From Massilia brevitalea (GTDB lineage: Bacteria > Pseudomonadota > Gammaproteobacteria > Burkholderiales > Burkholderiaceae_D), in the NCBI RefSeq assembly GCF_030711405.1, contig NZ_JAULSI010000028.1, forward strand, positions 1 to 57,632: a DNA stretch of 57,632 nucleotides, given 5' to 3'. Position 1 is the stretch's first letter, and every line of letters begins with the position of its first letter. The notes beneath the pieces are model-generated. The model worked only from the letters and a program-made list of their open reading frames with translations. It had not been told where the DNA came from and did not search any database. This document shows positions 36,075 to 44,466 of this stretch, one piece after another. Made by a program: the position numbers and the translations under genes.

Positions 36075-36168
36075 GTAGGGTGGGTTCTTGAACCCACCAT
36101 GCCCGATCCGCAATTCGCACGTTCATCTTCCGCACGACCAGCTTGGTGGGTTCGAGAACCCACCCTAC
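36075..36168. repeat. REPIN B: inverted pair of GTAG-type REP elements
   Basis: The left arm (36075-36102) begins GTAGGGTGGGTTC and continues TTGAACCCACC. The right arm (36143-36168) is the inverse, ending ACCCTAC. The stem core is GTTC/GAAC, different from pairs A and C although the GTAGGGTGG frame is the same. The tail after the stem is CCACCATGC/CCACCAAGC rather than CCACGCGG. The right arm ends one base before the stop codon of the next gene. Confidence 0.8.
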
Positions 36169-36169
36169 A

Positions 36170-36691
36170 TCAGGCTGCGATGATGTCGGCTTGCGCGATC
36201 CCGCCACCGGCTGCCCGGGTGTCCAGCACATCGCGCAGCAGGCGCCCGAAGAACCAGCCATTCGCGCCACCCATCAGTGCGCACGCCGCCGCGGTGACGG
36301 CAGGGCTGTGCAACAGCGTCGGCGCTGTCACCAGCATTACCGTGGTCGCATACTTCATCATGAAGATCAGCAGCATCAGCAGGAGCGGCATGACGCTGCC
36401 GCCAACCCGTACCGTGCCCGGCGCGCTGCCGGCGGCGATCCGCCGCCCGCCCAGCGACCACACCGCCCACATCGACGCAGCCACCGCCAGCACCCACGTC
36501 CCAAGCGGCAGCCCTTCCAGCCCGAACTTGCGCGCGATATCCAGCAGGGCCACCGGCAACATGATGGCGGGGATGATGCACAGCTTCTTCAGCGTCGTTT
36601 CGCGTTCGCGCAGGGCTATCAGGCCGCGCGCGACCATCAGGGCCAGGATCAGCCAGACGTAGACGGGGGTATGGGTCAGCAGGTGGTTCAT
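36170..36691 (-). CDS. DUF6622-like integral membrane protein
   Basis: The product from ATG 36691 is 173 residues with about five membrane segments (VYVWLILALMVARGLIAL, LCIIPAIMLPVALL, GTWVLAVAASMWAVW, LLLMLLIFMMKYATTVML, AVTAAACALMGGANGWFFGR). The opening MNHLLTHTPVYVWLIL is typical of the DUF6622 group as I remember it. Function unknown. The upstream open extension is Arg/Ser-rich and not used. It stands alone, convergent with the chemotaxis cluster, and its stop codon abuts a REP arm. Confidence 0.65.
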   Translation of the reverse strand: MNHLLTHTPVYVWLILALMVARGLIALRERETTLKKLCIIPAIMLPVALLDIARKFGLEGLPLGTWVLAVAASMWAVWSLGGRRIAAGSAPGTVRVGGSVMPLLLMLLIFMMKYATTVMLVTAPTLLHSPAVTAAACALMGGANGWFFGRLLRDVLDTRAAGGGIAQADIIAA

Positions 36692-36950
36692 TGCAGGCTC
36701 CGCAAAGTGATGTAAGTTGCAGCCACTGTGCCAGAGCCCGGCGCGCGCAACGGACCGAAGCGACGAAACGCTTGCCTGCGGCGCGAAATGCATCCTGGCG
36801 GCGCCAGTCAACGGCCGCAGTCGCCTCACGCTGCAACCTGGCGGCAGATTGCCCTTGTTTATTCCCTGCATTCTTCCGTTCATCGCAATATTGCCCACGT
36901 TGCAAGTTCGCTGGCTACACTTGGGCTACACAAGTCAACAAGGACACACC

Positions 36951-38066
36951 ATGCTGAAACGGTTTTTCTGCGGCGTTGCCGCCTTCACCCTGGCTGCGGC
37001 AGCCGCAGCAAGCCCCTCGGACGAGCTGGCGGCCGCGGTCGCAGCGGCGAAGTCCGGATCGAACGTGCCCGCCGTCGGCGCCGTCGTCCTGCGCGACGGC
37101 GCCATCTCGGCGCAGGCCGTACTCGGCGTGCGCGAGGCGGGTGGCAAGGCCGAGGTGGCGCACGACGATGTCTGGCTGATCGGTTCGACGGGCAAGGTCA
37201 TGACGGTGGCCATGATCGCCCGCCTGGTCGAACGCGGCGTGCTGGCCTGGGACACGCCGCTCGATGCGATGCTGCCGGACATGGCGGCAAGCATGCGGCC
37301 TGAATACCGCAAGGTGACCCTGGTCGAGCTGCTCTCGCACCGCGCCGGCTTTCCGCGCGACCTGCGCAACGAAGAGACGATGGTGAAGTTTTTCCGCGAC
37401 AGCCGCTCCAGCACGGAGCAGCGTCTGAGCTATGTCGCCGCCGCACTCACTGACGAGCCGGAAGCGAAGGCAGGCAGCTTTAGCTACAGTAACGCCGGCT
37501 TCATCGTCGCCGCCGTCATCGCCGAGCGCGCCGCGCATGCGAGCTACGAGGAACTGATGGGCGCAGAGGTATTCAAGCCGCTGGGCATGACGCGTACCGG
37601 CTTCGGCAACACCAGCGCGGGACAGAATCGTGGCCACCAGCATGGCAAGCCGATGCTCCACATGGCCAGGTTAGAGGACGGCGCTCCCCGCATGTACGCG
37701 CCCGCCGGCTTCCTGCACATGAGCCTGGCGGATTGGGCGAGGTTCAACCTGGACCAGCTGGCGGGAGCGGCGGGCAAGGGCAAGCTGCTCTCGCCTGCGT
37801 CCTACCGGTTGATGCAGACGGCGCAGCCCGGCAGCCCGGCGGGCCTTGACTGGGGCGTGCAGCAATCGATCGCGGGCCGCCAGGGGCCCGTGCTGGTGCA
37901 TCAGGGTTCGGACGGCAACTGGCTGGCCATTGCCGTGCTGTTTCCTGGGCAGGGGACCGGGGCGCTGATGGTCGCCAATGCGGGTCCGGACATGGGCGCC
38001 GACCAAGTGCTGATGGGCCTGGCCGGGAAGCTGTTCGGGCAGTTGAGTCCCGCCAAAGCGAAATGA
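36951..38066 (+). CDS. Exported serine hydrolase of the beta-lactamase/esterase (class C-like) family
   Basis: The product from ATG 36951 is 371 residues with a short signal peptide (to about Ala20). It has the three penicillin-binding/beta-lactamase motifs: SxxK as Ser79-Thr-Gly-Lys82 (LIGSTGKVMTV), YSN in GSFSYSNAGF, and an HQG triad in VLVHQGSDGNW in place of KTG. LLSHRAGFPRDL and PLGMTRTGFG are further family signatures. The HQG form is usual for esterases and D-aminopeptidases rather than true beta-lactamases, so resistance should not be assumed. ATG 36951 is preceded by AAGGA. It is a single gene, followed within 10 bp by an inverted-repeat element. Confidence 0.88.
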   Translation: MLKRFFCGVAAFTLAAAAAASPSDELAAAVAAAKSGSNVPAVGAVVLRDGAISAQAVLGVREAGGKAEVAHDDVWLIGSTGKVMTVAMIARLVERGVLAWDTPLDAMLPDMAASMRPEYRKVTLVELLSHRAGFPRDLRNEETMVKFFRDSRSSTEQRLSYVAAALTDEPEAKAGSFSYSNAGFIVAAVIAERAAHASYEELMGAEVFKPLGMTRTGFGNTSAGQNRGHQHGKPMLHMARLEDGAPRMYAPAGFLHMSLADWARFNLDQLAGAAGKGKLLSPASYRLMQTAQPGSPAGLDWGVQQSIAGRQGPVLVHQGSDGNWLAIAVLFPGQGTGALMVANAGPDMGADQVLMGLAGKLFGQLSPAKAK

Positions 38067-38072
38067 ACAGCG

Positions 38073-38209
38073 GGGGTCAGGTCTGACATTCGGACGCAAG
38101 CTCGACTGTTGGTTACATTATCGGCGCGCCGATGCTGCGAAAAGCCGGCTATCCGGGCACGGAATTATCCCTACAGATGGGTTCGTGTCCGAATGTCAGA
38201 CCTGACCCC
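38073..38209. repeat. MITE-like element with 23-bp terminal inverted repeats
   Basis: GGGGTCAGGTCTGACATTCG (38073-38092, extending to 38095) is repeated exactly in inverse at 38187-38209. The 91-bp interior has no gene and contains a CGGCGCGCCG palindrome. Ends starting GGGGTCAGGTCT recur in many proteobacterial genomes next to REP-associated transposases; that statement is from memory. It starts 7 bp after the serine hydrolase stop. Confidence 0.65.
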
Positions 38210-38263
38210 GGCTGTGAGGAATTCATACACTCCGGAGCAAGCAAGTGGTGTTATCAGGCGCTC

Positions 38264-40072
38264 CTAATCCCATCCCTGGTCAGTCTCCTTGTCGATATTC
38301 TTCAAATCGCGCGCAAACATGGCATTCAATTCATCGCGCGCCCGCTTGGCCATCGAGACATACTGCTCGCGGTCCTTGTAATACGGATAGACCGCATCCA
38401 CGCTGTTCTTGTTGTGCTCGCGGAACTTGAGCATGGCTTCGCGTGCGCGATAAGCGCCAAAGCCCAGCTGGGACAAGGCGCGCCGCCCGAGCTGCAGCGC
38501 CGATTCAAAGGTCTCGCGCTCGATGATGGTCACGCCGCGGTCCATCAACTGGTACATGTGGGTCACGTTGCGCGCGCGGGCGAGGATCGGCAGGTCGGGG
38601 AAATTCTCGCGCACGGCGTCGGCCAGGGCCAGGCTGTCGTCGATGTCGTCGATGGCCAGCACCAGGGCGCGCGCCTTGGCGGCGCCGGCGGCGGTCAACA
38701 AATCGATGCGCGTGGCGTCCCCATAAAACACCTTGAAGCCGAAGCGGCGCAGCAGTTCGATCTGGTCCGGGTCGTGGTCAAGGATCGTCAATTTGATGCG
38801 GTTGGCGTTCAGCAGGCGCCCGATGATCTGCCCGAAACGGCCGAAGCCGGCGATGATCACGTGGCCCTCGTTGTCGTCGTCGATGGCGTCCGGCTCGCGC
38901 TTGTTCTGGCCGCGGTAGCGCGGTTCCAGCACCTTGTCGTGGAACAGCAGGAGCAGGGGCGTGGAGACCATCGACAGCGCCACCACCGCCACCAGCAGCG
39001 AGCCGGTTTCGGGTGCGAACACGCGCGCCGTGGCCGCCGCGCCGAACACGACAAAAGCAAACTCTCCGCCTTGCGACAGCAGGAAGGCGAACAGCCAGCG
39101 CTGGCCGCGCGCGATGCCGAAGCGGAACGAGAGCAGGAACAGCACCGCCAGCTTGATGGCCAGGAAGCCCAGCACCAGGCCGAGGATGATCCACGGCTTA
39201 GCCAGGAACACGCCGAAGTCGACCGACATGCCGACCGCAATGAAGAACAGCCCGAGCAGAAGGCCCTTGAAGGGTTTGAGGTCGGTTTCCAGCGCGTGGC
39301 GGTACTCCGAGTCGGCCAGCAGCACGCCGGCCATGAAGGCGCCGAGCGCCATCGACATGCCAACCCATTGCATCAGCAGCGAGATGGCGATCACCAGCAG
39401 CAGGGCAAAGGCGGTAAAGATCTCGCGCATCCCGGCCTTGGCGATGATGCGCAGGGCAGGGCGCACCAGGTAGCGCCCGCCGACCACGACCCCGGCAATC
39501 ACCGCCACCAGGCGCGCCGCGTTCTGCCAGCCGCCGGCGTGCGCGCCATCGGCCACGGCTACGCCCAGCACCGGCACCAGCGCGATCATGGGAATCGCAG
39601 CGATGTCCTGGAACAGCAGCAGCGCGAAGCCGGCCTGGCCGGCCGGGGTGCCCATCAGGTTGCGCTCGCCCAGCGTGGCCAGGGCGATCGCGGTGGACGA
39701 CAGCGACAGGCCTAGCGATGCGATCAGGGCCACGCGCCAGTCGATGCCGACCAGCAGCGCCGCGCCGAACAGGGCGGCGGCCACCAGCAGCACCTGGGCC
39801 GTGCCCCAGCCGAAGATCTGGCGCCGCAGCGACCACAGGCGGCTGGGTTCGAGTTCCAGGCCGATGACGAACAGCAGCAGCACCACGCCGAACTCCGAGA
39901 AATGCAGGATGTCCTGGACGTCGCCGATCAGCTTCAGGCCCCAGGGGCCGATCGCCATCCCGGCCAGCAGATAGCCGAGCACCGCGCCGAGGCCGAGGCG
40001 CTTGGCGAGCGGCACCGCGACCACGGCGGCGGCCAGGTAGATCAGGGCGTTCGTCAGCAGGCTATGCTCCAT
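38264..40072 (-). CDS. kefC: Glutathione-regulated potassium/proton antiporter (CPA2, KefC-like)
   Basis: The product from ATG 40072 is 602 residues with 12-13 membrane helices of a CPA2 exchanger (LGAVLGYLLAGMAIGPWGL, LLFVIGLELEPSRLW, LSLSSTAIAL, LLLFQDIAAIPM). A cytosolic RCK/TrkA-N domain follows from about residue 400 with the nucleotide loop IAGFGRFGQIIGRLL and acidic ILDHDPDQIELLRR. E. coli KefC protects against electrophiles when opened by glutathione adducts. The start overlaps the upstream quinone-oxidoreductase-like gene by 11 bp, the typical kefF-kefC arrangement. The earlier open frame is a shadow of that gene. Confidence 0.9.
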   Translation of the reverse strand: MEHSLLTNALIYLAAAVVAVPLAKRLGLGAVLGYLLAGMAIGPWGLKLIGDVQDILHFSEFGVVLLLFVIGLELEPSRLWSLRRQIFGWGTAQVLLVAAALFGAALLVGIDWRVALIASLGLSLSSTAIALATLGERNLMGTPAGQAGFALLLFQDIAAIPMIALVPVLGVAVADGAHAGGWQNAARLVAVIAGVVVGGRYLVRPALRIIAKAGMREIFTAFALLLVIAISLLMQWVGMSMALGAFMAGVLLADSEYRHALETDLKPFKGLLLGLFFIAVGMSVDFGVFLAKPWIILGLVLGFLAIKLAVLFLLSFRFGIARGQRWLFAFLLSQGGEFAFVVFGAAATARVFAPETGSLLVAVVALSMVSTPLLLLFHDKVLEPRYRGQNKREPDAIDDDNEGHVIIAGFGRFGQIIGRLLNANRIKLTILDHDPDQIELLRRFGFKVFYGDATRIDLLTAAGAAKARALVLAIDDIDDSLALADAVRENFPDLPILARARNVTHMYQLMDRGVTIIERETFESALQLGRRALSQLGFGAYRAREAMLKFREHNKNSVDAVYPYYKDREQYVSMAKRARDELNAMFARDLKNIDKETDQGWD

Positions 40073-40616
40073 GGCGATCTCCCTGCAGCCAGGCGTCGAG
40101 ACGGGACCGGAAGGCGGCGACGTGGGCATCGACTGCTTCCTCGTTCGTGCTGTTCGCGCCATGCAGGATGTGCGGCGCCAGCCAGCGCATGCCGCACAGG
40201 GCCGCCGTCTGGCGGAAGGGCGGCAGGAAGGCCTCGAAGGGGTGGCCGTGGCGTTCGCCTTCGGCATAGGTGTCGACGGGACTGCCGGTGGTCAGGGCCA
40301 GCAGATAGCCCTTGCCTTGCAGCGCCGTGGCGCCGGGACCGTAGGCCCAGCCAGGCTGCAGCACGGCGTCGACCCATTCCTTCAGCAGCGAGGGCATGCT
40401 GTACCAGCGCAGCGGGTGCAGGAAGACGATCAGCTCGGCCTGTTCGGCCAGGGCCTGCTCGTGCGCCACGTCGATGAAGAAGTCGGGATAGGTTTCGTAG
40501 AGGTCGTGCAGCAGCACGCCGTCGATGGAACGCGCGGCGTCGGCCAGGCGGCGGTTGATGCGCGAGCGGTGCGGCGCCGGGTGGGCGTAGAGCACCAGGA
40601 TGCGGTGGTTCGGCAT
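40062..40616 (-). CDS. kefF: KefF/KefG-like NAD(P)H quinone oxidoreductase, ancillary to KefC
   Basis: The product from ATG 40616 is 184 residues with a flavodoxin-like fold: HRILVLYAHPAPHRSRIN at the N-terminus, IVFLHPLRWYSMPSLLKEW around 64-82, and LALTTGSPVDTY near 107. These are hallmarks of the MdaB/KefF/KefG FMN reductases. KefF binds KefC and is needed for full efflux activity, besides reducing quinones. The 11-bp overlap with kefC shows they are made together. The choice between KefF and KefG is by neighbour type (KefC-like versus KefB-like) and is not certain. Confidence 0.85.
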   Translation of the reverse strand: MPNHRILVLYAHPAPHRSRINRRLADAARSIDGVLLHDLYETYPDFFIDVAHEQALAEQAELIVFLHPLRWYSMPSLLKEWVDAVLQPGWAYGPGATALQGKGYLLALTTGSPVDTYAEGERHGHPFEAFLPPFRQTAALCGMRWLAPHILHGANSTNEEAVDAHVAAFRSRLDAWLQGDRHGA

Positions 40617-40688
40617 GGTGGCTGAGTAGTGATGTTGTACGAATTGTACAAGCAGGCCGCGCGCAGCGCCCGTCATGGGTTCGGGCAT

Positions 40689-40720
40689 AAAAAAACCGGG
40701 CTGCGCAGGCAGCCCGGTTT
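40689..40720 (-). terminator. Intrinsic terminator of the small outer-membrane protein gene
   Basis: On the minus strand CCGGGCTGC and GCAGCCCGG form a perfect 9-bp stem with a CTGC loop, followed by seven U residues. It lies about 40 bp after the stop at 40759. Confidence 0.9.
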
Positions 40721-40758
40721 CCTCGTCGCACCCGGCCCAGGGCCGGAACAACGTTGCC

Positions 40759-41262
40759 TTAGAAGGCGTAAGCGACGCCGGCGACCAGTTTGGTCACGTT
40801 GCTGTCAGGCTTTTGCACTTCCAGGCGGGCGGTGACTTCCGGGGTGAAGACGTAGCCCAGGCCCATGCCGTACAGGGCGTTCTGCTGGTGGTCCTTGATT
40901 TTTTCGCCGTCGAACTTGGCTTCGCCGTTCAGGCGGTTGTAGCCGATGCGGCCGAACAGGCTGAAGCCCTTCGACAGCGGGACGCTGCCGACCAGCGACA
41001 CGTCGACCTGGTCGATGGTCGAGTCAGCGCGGAAGCCCAGCACGTTGCTGTCGGTGTCGACCAGGCGGTGGTAGCCGCCTTCGACAGCGACATTCTCGTT
41101 CAGCTTGTAGCCGACGAAGGCGCCGTAGCCGCCCTTGTCGTCAAAGCCCTCGACCTTGGTCGACGAGACGTCGACACCGGCGTAGAACGGGGTCTGTGGA
41201 GCGGCGATGGAGACCGACGATGCGGCGACGAGGGCTGCTGCGACTGCAATTTTCTTGAACAT
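40759..41262 (-). CDS. Small outer-membrane beta-barrel protein, copy 1
   Basis: The product from ATG 41262 is 167 residues: a signal peptide (MFKKIAVAAALVAASSVSIAA) and an eight-strand-like barrel with alternating polar and hydrophobic residues, ending in Phe (KLVAGVAYAF), the usual outer-membrane insertion signal. FYAGVDVSSTKVEG, YGAFVGYKLNENVAVEGGYH and FGRIGYNRLNGEAKF are typical OmpA/OmpW-like repeats. There is no C-terminal peptidoglycan domain. It has a close paralogue at 42312-42833, with the PEP-CTERM gene between them. Its own terminator is at 40689-40720. Confidence 0.85.
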   Translation of the reverse strand: MFKKIAVAAALVAASSVSIAAPQTPFYAGVDVSSTKVEGFDDKGGYGAFVGYKLNENVAVEGGYHRLVDTDSNVLGFRADSTIDQVDVSLVGSVPLSKGFSLFGRIGYNRLNGEAKFDGEKIKDHQQNALYGMGLGYVFTPEVTARLEVQKPDSNVTKLVAGVAYAF

Positions 41263-41293
41263 GGTAATGCCTTTTCTTGCGGTAAAACGGAAA

Positions 41294-41316
41294 GGCCGAA
41301 ACGCCATGTTTCGGCC
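41294..41316 (-). promoter_or_regulatory. Perfect 9-bp hairpin upstream of outer-membrane copy 1
   Basis: GGCCGAAAC and GTTTCGGCC enclose GCCAT, 32 bp before the start codon. On the minus strand it is followed by TTTCCGTTTT. It is either the distal terminator of the PEP-CTERM transcript or a 5' leader hairpin acting on copy 1. Confidence 0.5.
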
Positions 41317-41426
41317 GGGGCCGGATTATCGCACGATCAAACTTTTCCTGCTGACAACGGTGAATTTTCTATGGATGAGGTCGTTCCATGCCGCTGTATC
41401 GATGGGCACATGGCTGTGTAAACGAA

Positions 41427-41449
41427 CAAAGGCGCCAGCGGCGCCCTTG
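41427..41449 (-). terminator. Terminator-like hairpin after the PEP-CTERM gene
   Basis: GGCGCC is repeated in inverse around AGC, with CAA/TTG flanks pairing outside one mismatch, 20 bp after the PEP-CTERM stop. There is no long U run, so function is uncertain. Confidence 0.45.
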
Positions 41450-41468
41450 TGGTCGAACTTGATGCGGT

Positions 41469-42059
41469 TCAGGCTGCGATTGCCGGCGCCTTGGCAGAGC
41501 GGCGACGGCGGCCGGCAAATCCCATCAGCATGGCGCCGCCGCCCAGCAGCAGGGCGGTTGCCGGTTCCGGCACGGCGTTGACGGCTTCCGGAGTGTAGTC
41601 GAAGGTAATGGTGCCGAAGTTCCAGCGGCCATCCGGCGAGATACGCGGATCGTTGTAGTCTTCGTAGAATTCGAGACGCAGGATGCCGTCGGCGCCAACG
41701 TAGAAGTCCAGGTCTTCAGCGACCAGGTCGAGGGTGTCGAAGAAGGTAGCGGTTCCCGGGATATCGTAGATGAATGCCGGGTTGATCAGCACGCCGTCGG
41801 TGACTTTCGAGTTGGTGAAGGCAAAGGCCAGTTCCGACAGCCAGCTCGGGGAGTAGGCCGACACATTGACGTTGTAGGTGACATTGGTGATATACGAGTT
41901 CGCACCGATGTTGAAGTTCAGGACCGAATTTTCTGGGGAACGCAAGAGGCCATAGCTGTCGATGCCGTTGATATCGACAGTCAGCTGCGCCGCAAATACC
42001 GAGGTCGAAGCAAGGAACAAGGAGCAGGCGAGCGCTTTTTTCAGGACATTCAGGGACAT
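41469..42059 (-). CDS. PEP-CTERM-sorted exported protein
   Basis: The 196-residue product has a signal peptide (cut after STSVFA), a beta-rich Asp/Asn mature part, and the full PEP-CTERM signal: VPEPATALLLGGGAMLMGFAG followed by RRRRS. In other species such proteins are cleaved by exosortase at the inner membrane and exported with exopolysaccharide. No exosortase or polysaccharide gene lies in the window, so the sorting enzyme must be elsewhere. It is flanked by two paralogous small porin-like genes on the same strand. Two palindromes lie upstream (42170-42215), suggesting regulated expression. Confidence 0.92.
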   Translation of the reverse strand: MSLNVLKKALACSLFLASTSVFAAQLTVDINGIDSYGLLRSPENSVLNFNIGANSYITNVTYNVNVSAYSPSWLSELAFAFTNSKVTDGVLINPAFIYDIPGTATFFDTLDLVAEDLDFYVGADGILRLEFYEDYNDPRISPDGRWNFGTITFDYTPEAVNAVPEPATALLLGGGAMLMGFAGRRRRSAKAPAIAA

Positions 42060-42169
42060 GTTGATCTCCGTTTAGTGTGGACCCGAAGTGTCAGCAAGTA
42101 GCGTGCCAATAATGCAATATTCTTGCAGGTAATTGATTCAAATAAGAAAACTTGGCGCTTGTAAATTAA

Positions 42170-42215
42170 CTTACGGTGAATACGTAAGATTTTCCGACAA
42201 TCATTATGCATAATG
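42170..42215. promoter_or_regulatory. Two palindromes upstream of the PEP-CTERM gene
   Basis: CTTACG (42170-42175) and CGTAAG (42183-42188) flank a 7-bp spacer, and CATTATGCATAATG (42202-42215) is a perfect 14-bp palindrome. They lie 110-155 bp before the start codon in an AT-rich stretch and are operator candidates. Confidence 0.5.
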
Positions 42216-42246
42216 GCGCCGGACTGCACCCATGCGCTGCCTGGCG

Positions 42247-42277
42247 AAAAAAACGGAGCGTCATTGCGCTCCGTTTT
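42247..42277 (-). terminator. Intrinsic terminator of outer-membrane copy 2
   Basis: On the minus strand AAAACGGAGCG pairs with CGCTCCGTTTT around a short loop, followed by U residues, 35 bp after the stop at 42312. Confidence 0.85.
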
Positions 42278-42311
42278 CTGCTGAAGGCCGGGCCATCCCG
42301 GCAGGTGCTGC

Positions 42312-42833
42312 TTAGAAGTTGAAGCCGACGCCCACTGCCACCTTGGTGATGTCGCTGTGCGGCTTCTGCACCTCCAGGCGGCCGACGATCTGCGGGCTGA
42401 AGGTGTACGACAGGCCAGCGCCGTACAGGACTTTGTCTTCCGAATCCGATGCCGACACGGTCACGTTACCGGCGCGGGCCGATGCCTTGATTTTCAGATG
42501 GTTGTAGCCCAGGCGGCCATACACGCCGAAGCCATTGCTCAGCGGCAGGGTGCCGATCAGCGACACGTCGGTCTGGTCGAACTTGGTCTTCACGCTGGCG
42601 TTCAGGTCACGGTAATAAATGTCGGCGTCGGCCAGGCGGTGCCAGCCGGCTTCGATGGCGAAGTTCTGGGTGAAGTTGTAGCCGACGAAGACACCGGCGC
42701 CGGTTTCGCGGCTTGCACCGTCGACCTTGGTCGAGCCGACGTCGCCGCCGACGTAGAACTGCGGCATCTGCTGGGCAAAAGCCAACGAGGAAGCGATGAG
42801 GAAGGCTGCTGCGGCTGCGATTTTCTTGAACAT
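42312..42833 (-). CDS. Small outer-membrane beta-barrel protein, copy 2
   Basis: The product from ATG 42833 is 173 residues, a paralogue of the protein at 40759-41262. It has the same signal peptide type (MFKKIAAAAAFLIASSLAFA), FYVGGDVGSTKVDG, FVGYNFTQNFAIEAGWHRL, DQTDVSLIGTLPLS and the closing RLEVQKPHSDITKVAVGVGFNF pattern (given in part) with a terminal Phe. The two differ mainly in the loop that reads ARAGNVTVSASDSEDK here, as expected if surface loops diversified after duplication. The strand and signal peptide indicate outer-membrane insertion; ligand or pore function is unknown. Confidence 0.85.
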   Translation of the reverse strand: MFKKIAAAAAFLIASSLAFAQQMPQFYVGGDVGSTKVDGASRETGAGVFVGYNFTQNFAIEAGWHRLADADIYYRDLNASVKTKFDQTDVSLIGTLPLSNGFGVYGRLGYNHLKIKASARAGNVTVSASDSEDKVLYGAGLSYTFSPQIVGRLEVQKPHSDITKVAVGVGFNF

Positions 42834-43005
42834 GGTAGGTGATCTCTCGTATTGGTTTTCTTGGGCAGCGACCATCGCCGCCCCGAACGATTAACCCACA
42901 TCTCATGTGCTTGTCTGGAAGCCATGAAGCGTGGGATTGACGTTATGCCACATTTCGGTGCGTGGATACCGCACGGTTGGGGCAAAATGTGGTGCCAAAT
43001 CGACA

Positions 43006-43042
43006 GCGCGAGAGGAGGGACCAACAGTCCCCGCTCTCGCGC
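43006..43042 (-). terminator. Long stem-loop after the branched-chain dehydrogenase operon
   Basis: GCGCGAGAG pairs with CTCTCGCGC, and GGGAC with GTCCC inside it around a CAACA loop, 22 bp after the lpd stop. It lacks a U run, so it may stabilise the 3' end rather than terminate. Confidence 0.5.
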
Positions 43043-43064
43043 CCGCGTTCACCGTTTCAATCGA

Positions 43065-44462
43065 TCAGATATGCAGCGCGTGCCCCAGCGCGCGCAAGGC
43101 CGCTTCCTGTACCGCTTCACCCAGGGTCGGGTGGGCGTGGATGGTGCCGGCGACGTCTTCCAGCGTGGCGCCCAGCTCGATCGACTGGCCAAACGCCGCC
43201 GACAGTTCCGACACGCCGCGCCCGACCGCCTGCCAACCGAGGATCAGGTGGTTGTCGCGCCGCGCCACCACGCGCACGAAACCGTCCGTCGACTCGATGG
43301 TCATGGCGCGGCCGTTCGCAGCAAACGGGAAGTTGGCGCTGATGACGTCCAGCCCCGCCTTGTCCGCCTCGTCCGGCGACATGCCGACCACCACCACTTC
43401 CGGGTCGGTGAAGCACACGGCCGGCATCGCGTTCGGCACGAAGTGGCGGCGCTTGCCCGAGATGATGTCGGCCACCATTTCGCCCTGCGCCATGGCGCGG
43501 TGCGCCAGCATCGGCTCGCCGGCCAGGTCGCCGATGGCCCAGACGTTGCGCATCGAGGTGCGGCACTGGTCGTCGATCTTCACGGCGCGGCCGTTCATGT
43601 CGAGCTGCAGCGATTCCAGGCCCCAGCCGCCGGTACGCGGGCGGCGGCCCACGGCCACCAGCACGCGGTCGCAGGACAGCAGGGTTTCTTCGCCGTTCGC
43701 TTCACGCACGCGCACGCCGTCGCCGCCGGCGTTCAGGCCGAGCACCGAGGTGCCCAGGCGCAGGTCGATGCCGAGGCGCTTGATCGCCGCGCCCACCGGC
43801 TTCGTGAGTTCCGCGTCGTAGGCCGGCAGGATGCGGTCGGCCGCCTCGACCACCGTCACTTCGGCGCCGAGTTTACGGTAGGCGGTGCCGAGTTCCAGGC
43901 CGATGTAGCCGGCGCCGACCACGACCAGCTGCTGCGGAATCGTTTCGGGCGACAGCGCCTCGGTCGAGGACACCACCATGCCGCCGTAGGGCATGAAGGG
44001 CAGTTCGACGGCTTCGGAACCAGCGGCCAGCAGCAGGTGCTCGCAGCGGATGCGCACCAGCTCGCCGTCGGCCTGCTTCACTTCGACCGTCTTGCCGTCG
44101 AGGATGCGCGCGAAGCCGTTGATCACCTGCACGTCGTTCTTCTTGAGCAGGGCGCCGACGCCGCCCGTCAGGCGCTTGACGATGCCGTCCTTCCAGGCCA
44201 CGGTGCGGTTCAAATCGATGCTCGGCGCGCTGGCCGAGATGCCGATCGCCGAGCCGCTGGCGTAGTGCTGGGCCTTGTCGAATTCCTCGGCCGCGTGGAT
44301 CAGGGCTTTCGAGGGGATGCAGCCGATGTTCAGGCAGGTGCCGCCCAGCTGCGCAGCCTCGACCACGATGGTCTTGATGCCGAGCTGGCCGGCGCGGATG
44401 GCGGCGACATAGCCGCCGGGGCCGCCGCCGATGACCAGCAAATGAGTGGAGATGGGTTGCAT
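43065..44462 (-). CDS. lpdA: Dihydrolipoyl dehydrogenase (E3) of the branched-chain 2-oxoacid complex
   Basis: The 465-residue flavoprotein has FAD loop [11 protein letters not shown] (10-20), redox disulfide Cys43/Cys48 in [16 protein letters not shown] loop [13 protein letters not shown] near 181, and a C-terminal interface with the catalytic His-Pro-Thr (AHPTLGEAV). It reoxidises the dihydrolipoyl arms of E2, passing electrons to NAD. It is the last gene of the E1alpha-E1beta-E2-E3 operon, 4 bp after the E2 stop, so it probably serves this complex (LpdV-like). Confidence 0.95.
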   Translation of the reverse strand: MQPISTHLLVIGGGPGGYVAAIRAGQLGIKTIVVEAAQLGGTCLNIGCIPSKALIHAAEEFDKAQHYASGSAIGISASAPSIDLNRTVAWKDGIVKRLTGGVGALLKKNDVQVINGFARILDGKTVEVKQADGELVRIRCEHLLLAAGSEAVELPFMPYGGMVVSSTEALSPETIPQQLVVVGAGYIGLELGTAYRKLGAEVTVVEAADRILPAYDAELTKPVGAAIKRLGIDLRLGTSVLGLNAGGDGVRVREANGEETLLSCDRVLVAVGRRPRTGGWGLESLQLDMNGRAVKIDDQCRTSMRNVWAIGDLAGEPMLAHRAMAQGEMVADIISGKRRHFVPNAMPAVCFTDPEVVVVGMSPDEADKAGLDVISANFPFAANGRAMTIESTDGFVRVVARRDNHLILGWQAVGRGVSELSAAFGQSIELGATLEDVAGTIHAHPTLGEAVQEAALRALGHALHI

Positions 44463-44466
44463 GCGT

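Noticed and set aside
36951..38066. Possible beta-lactamase resistance gene
   Set aside because: The third motif is HQG rather than KTG, and the length and other motifs fit exported esterase/peptidase-type serine hydrolases; no resistance claim is made.
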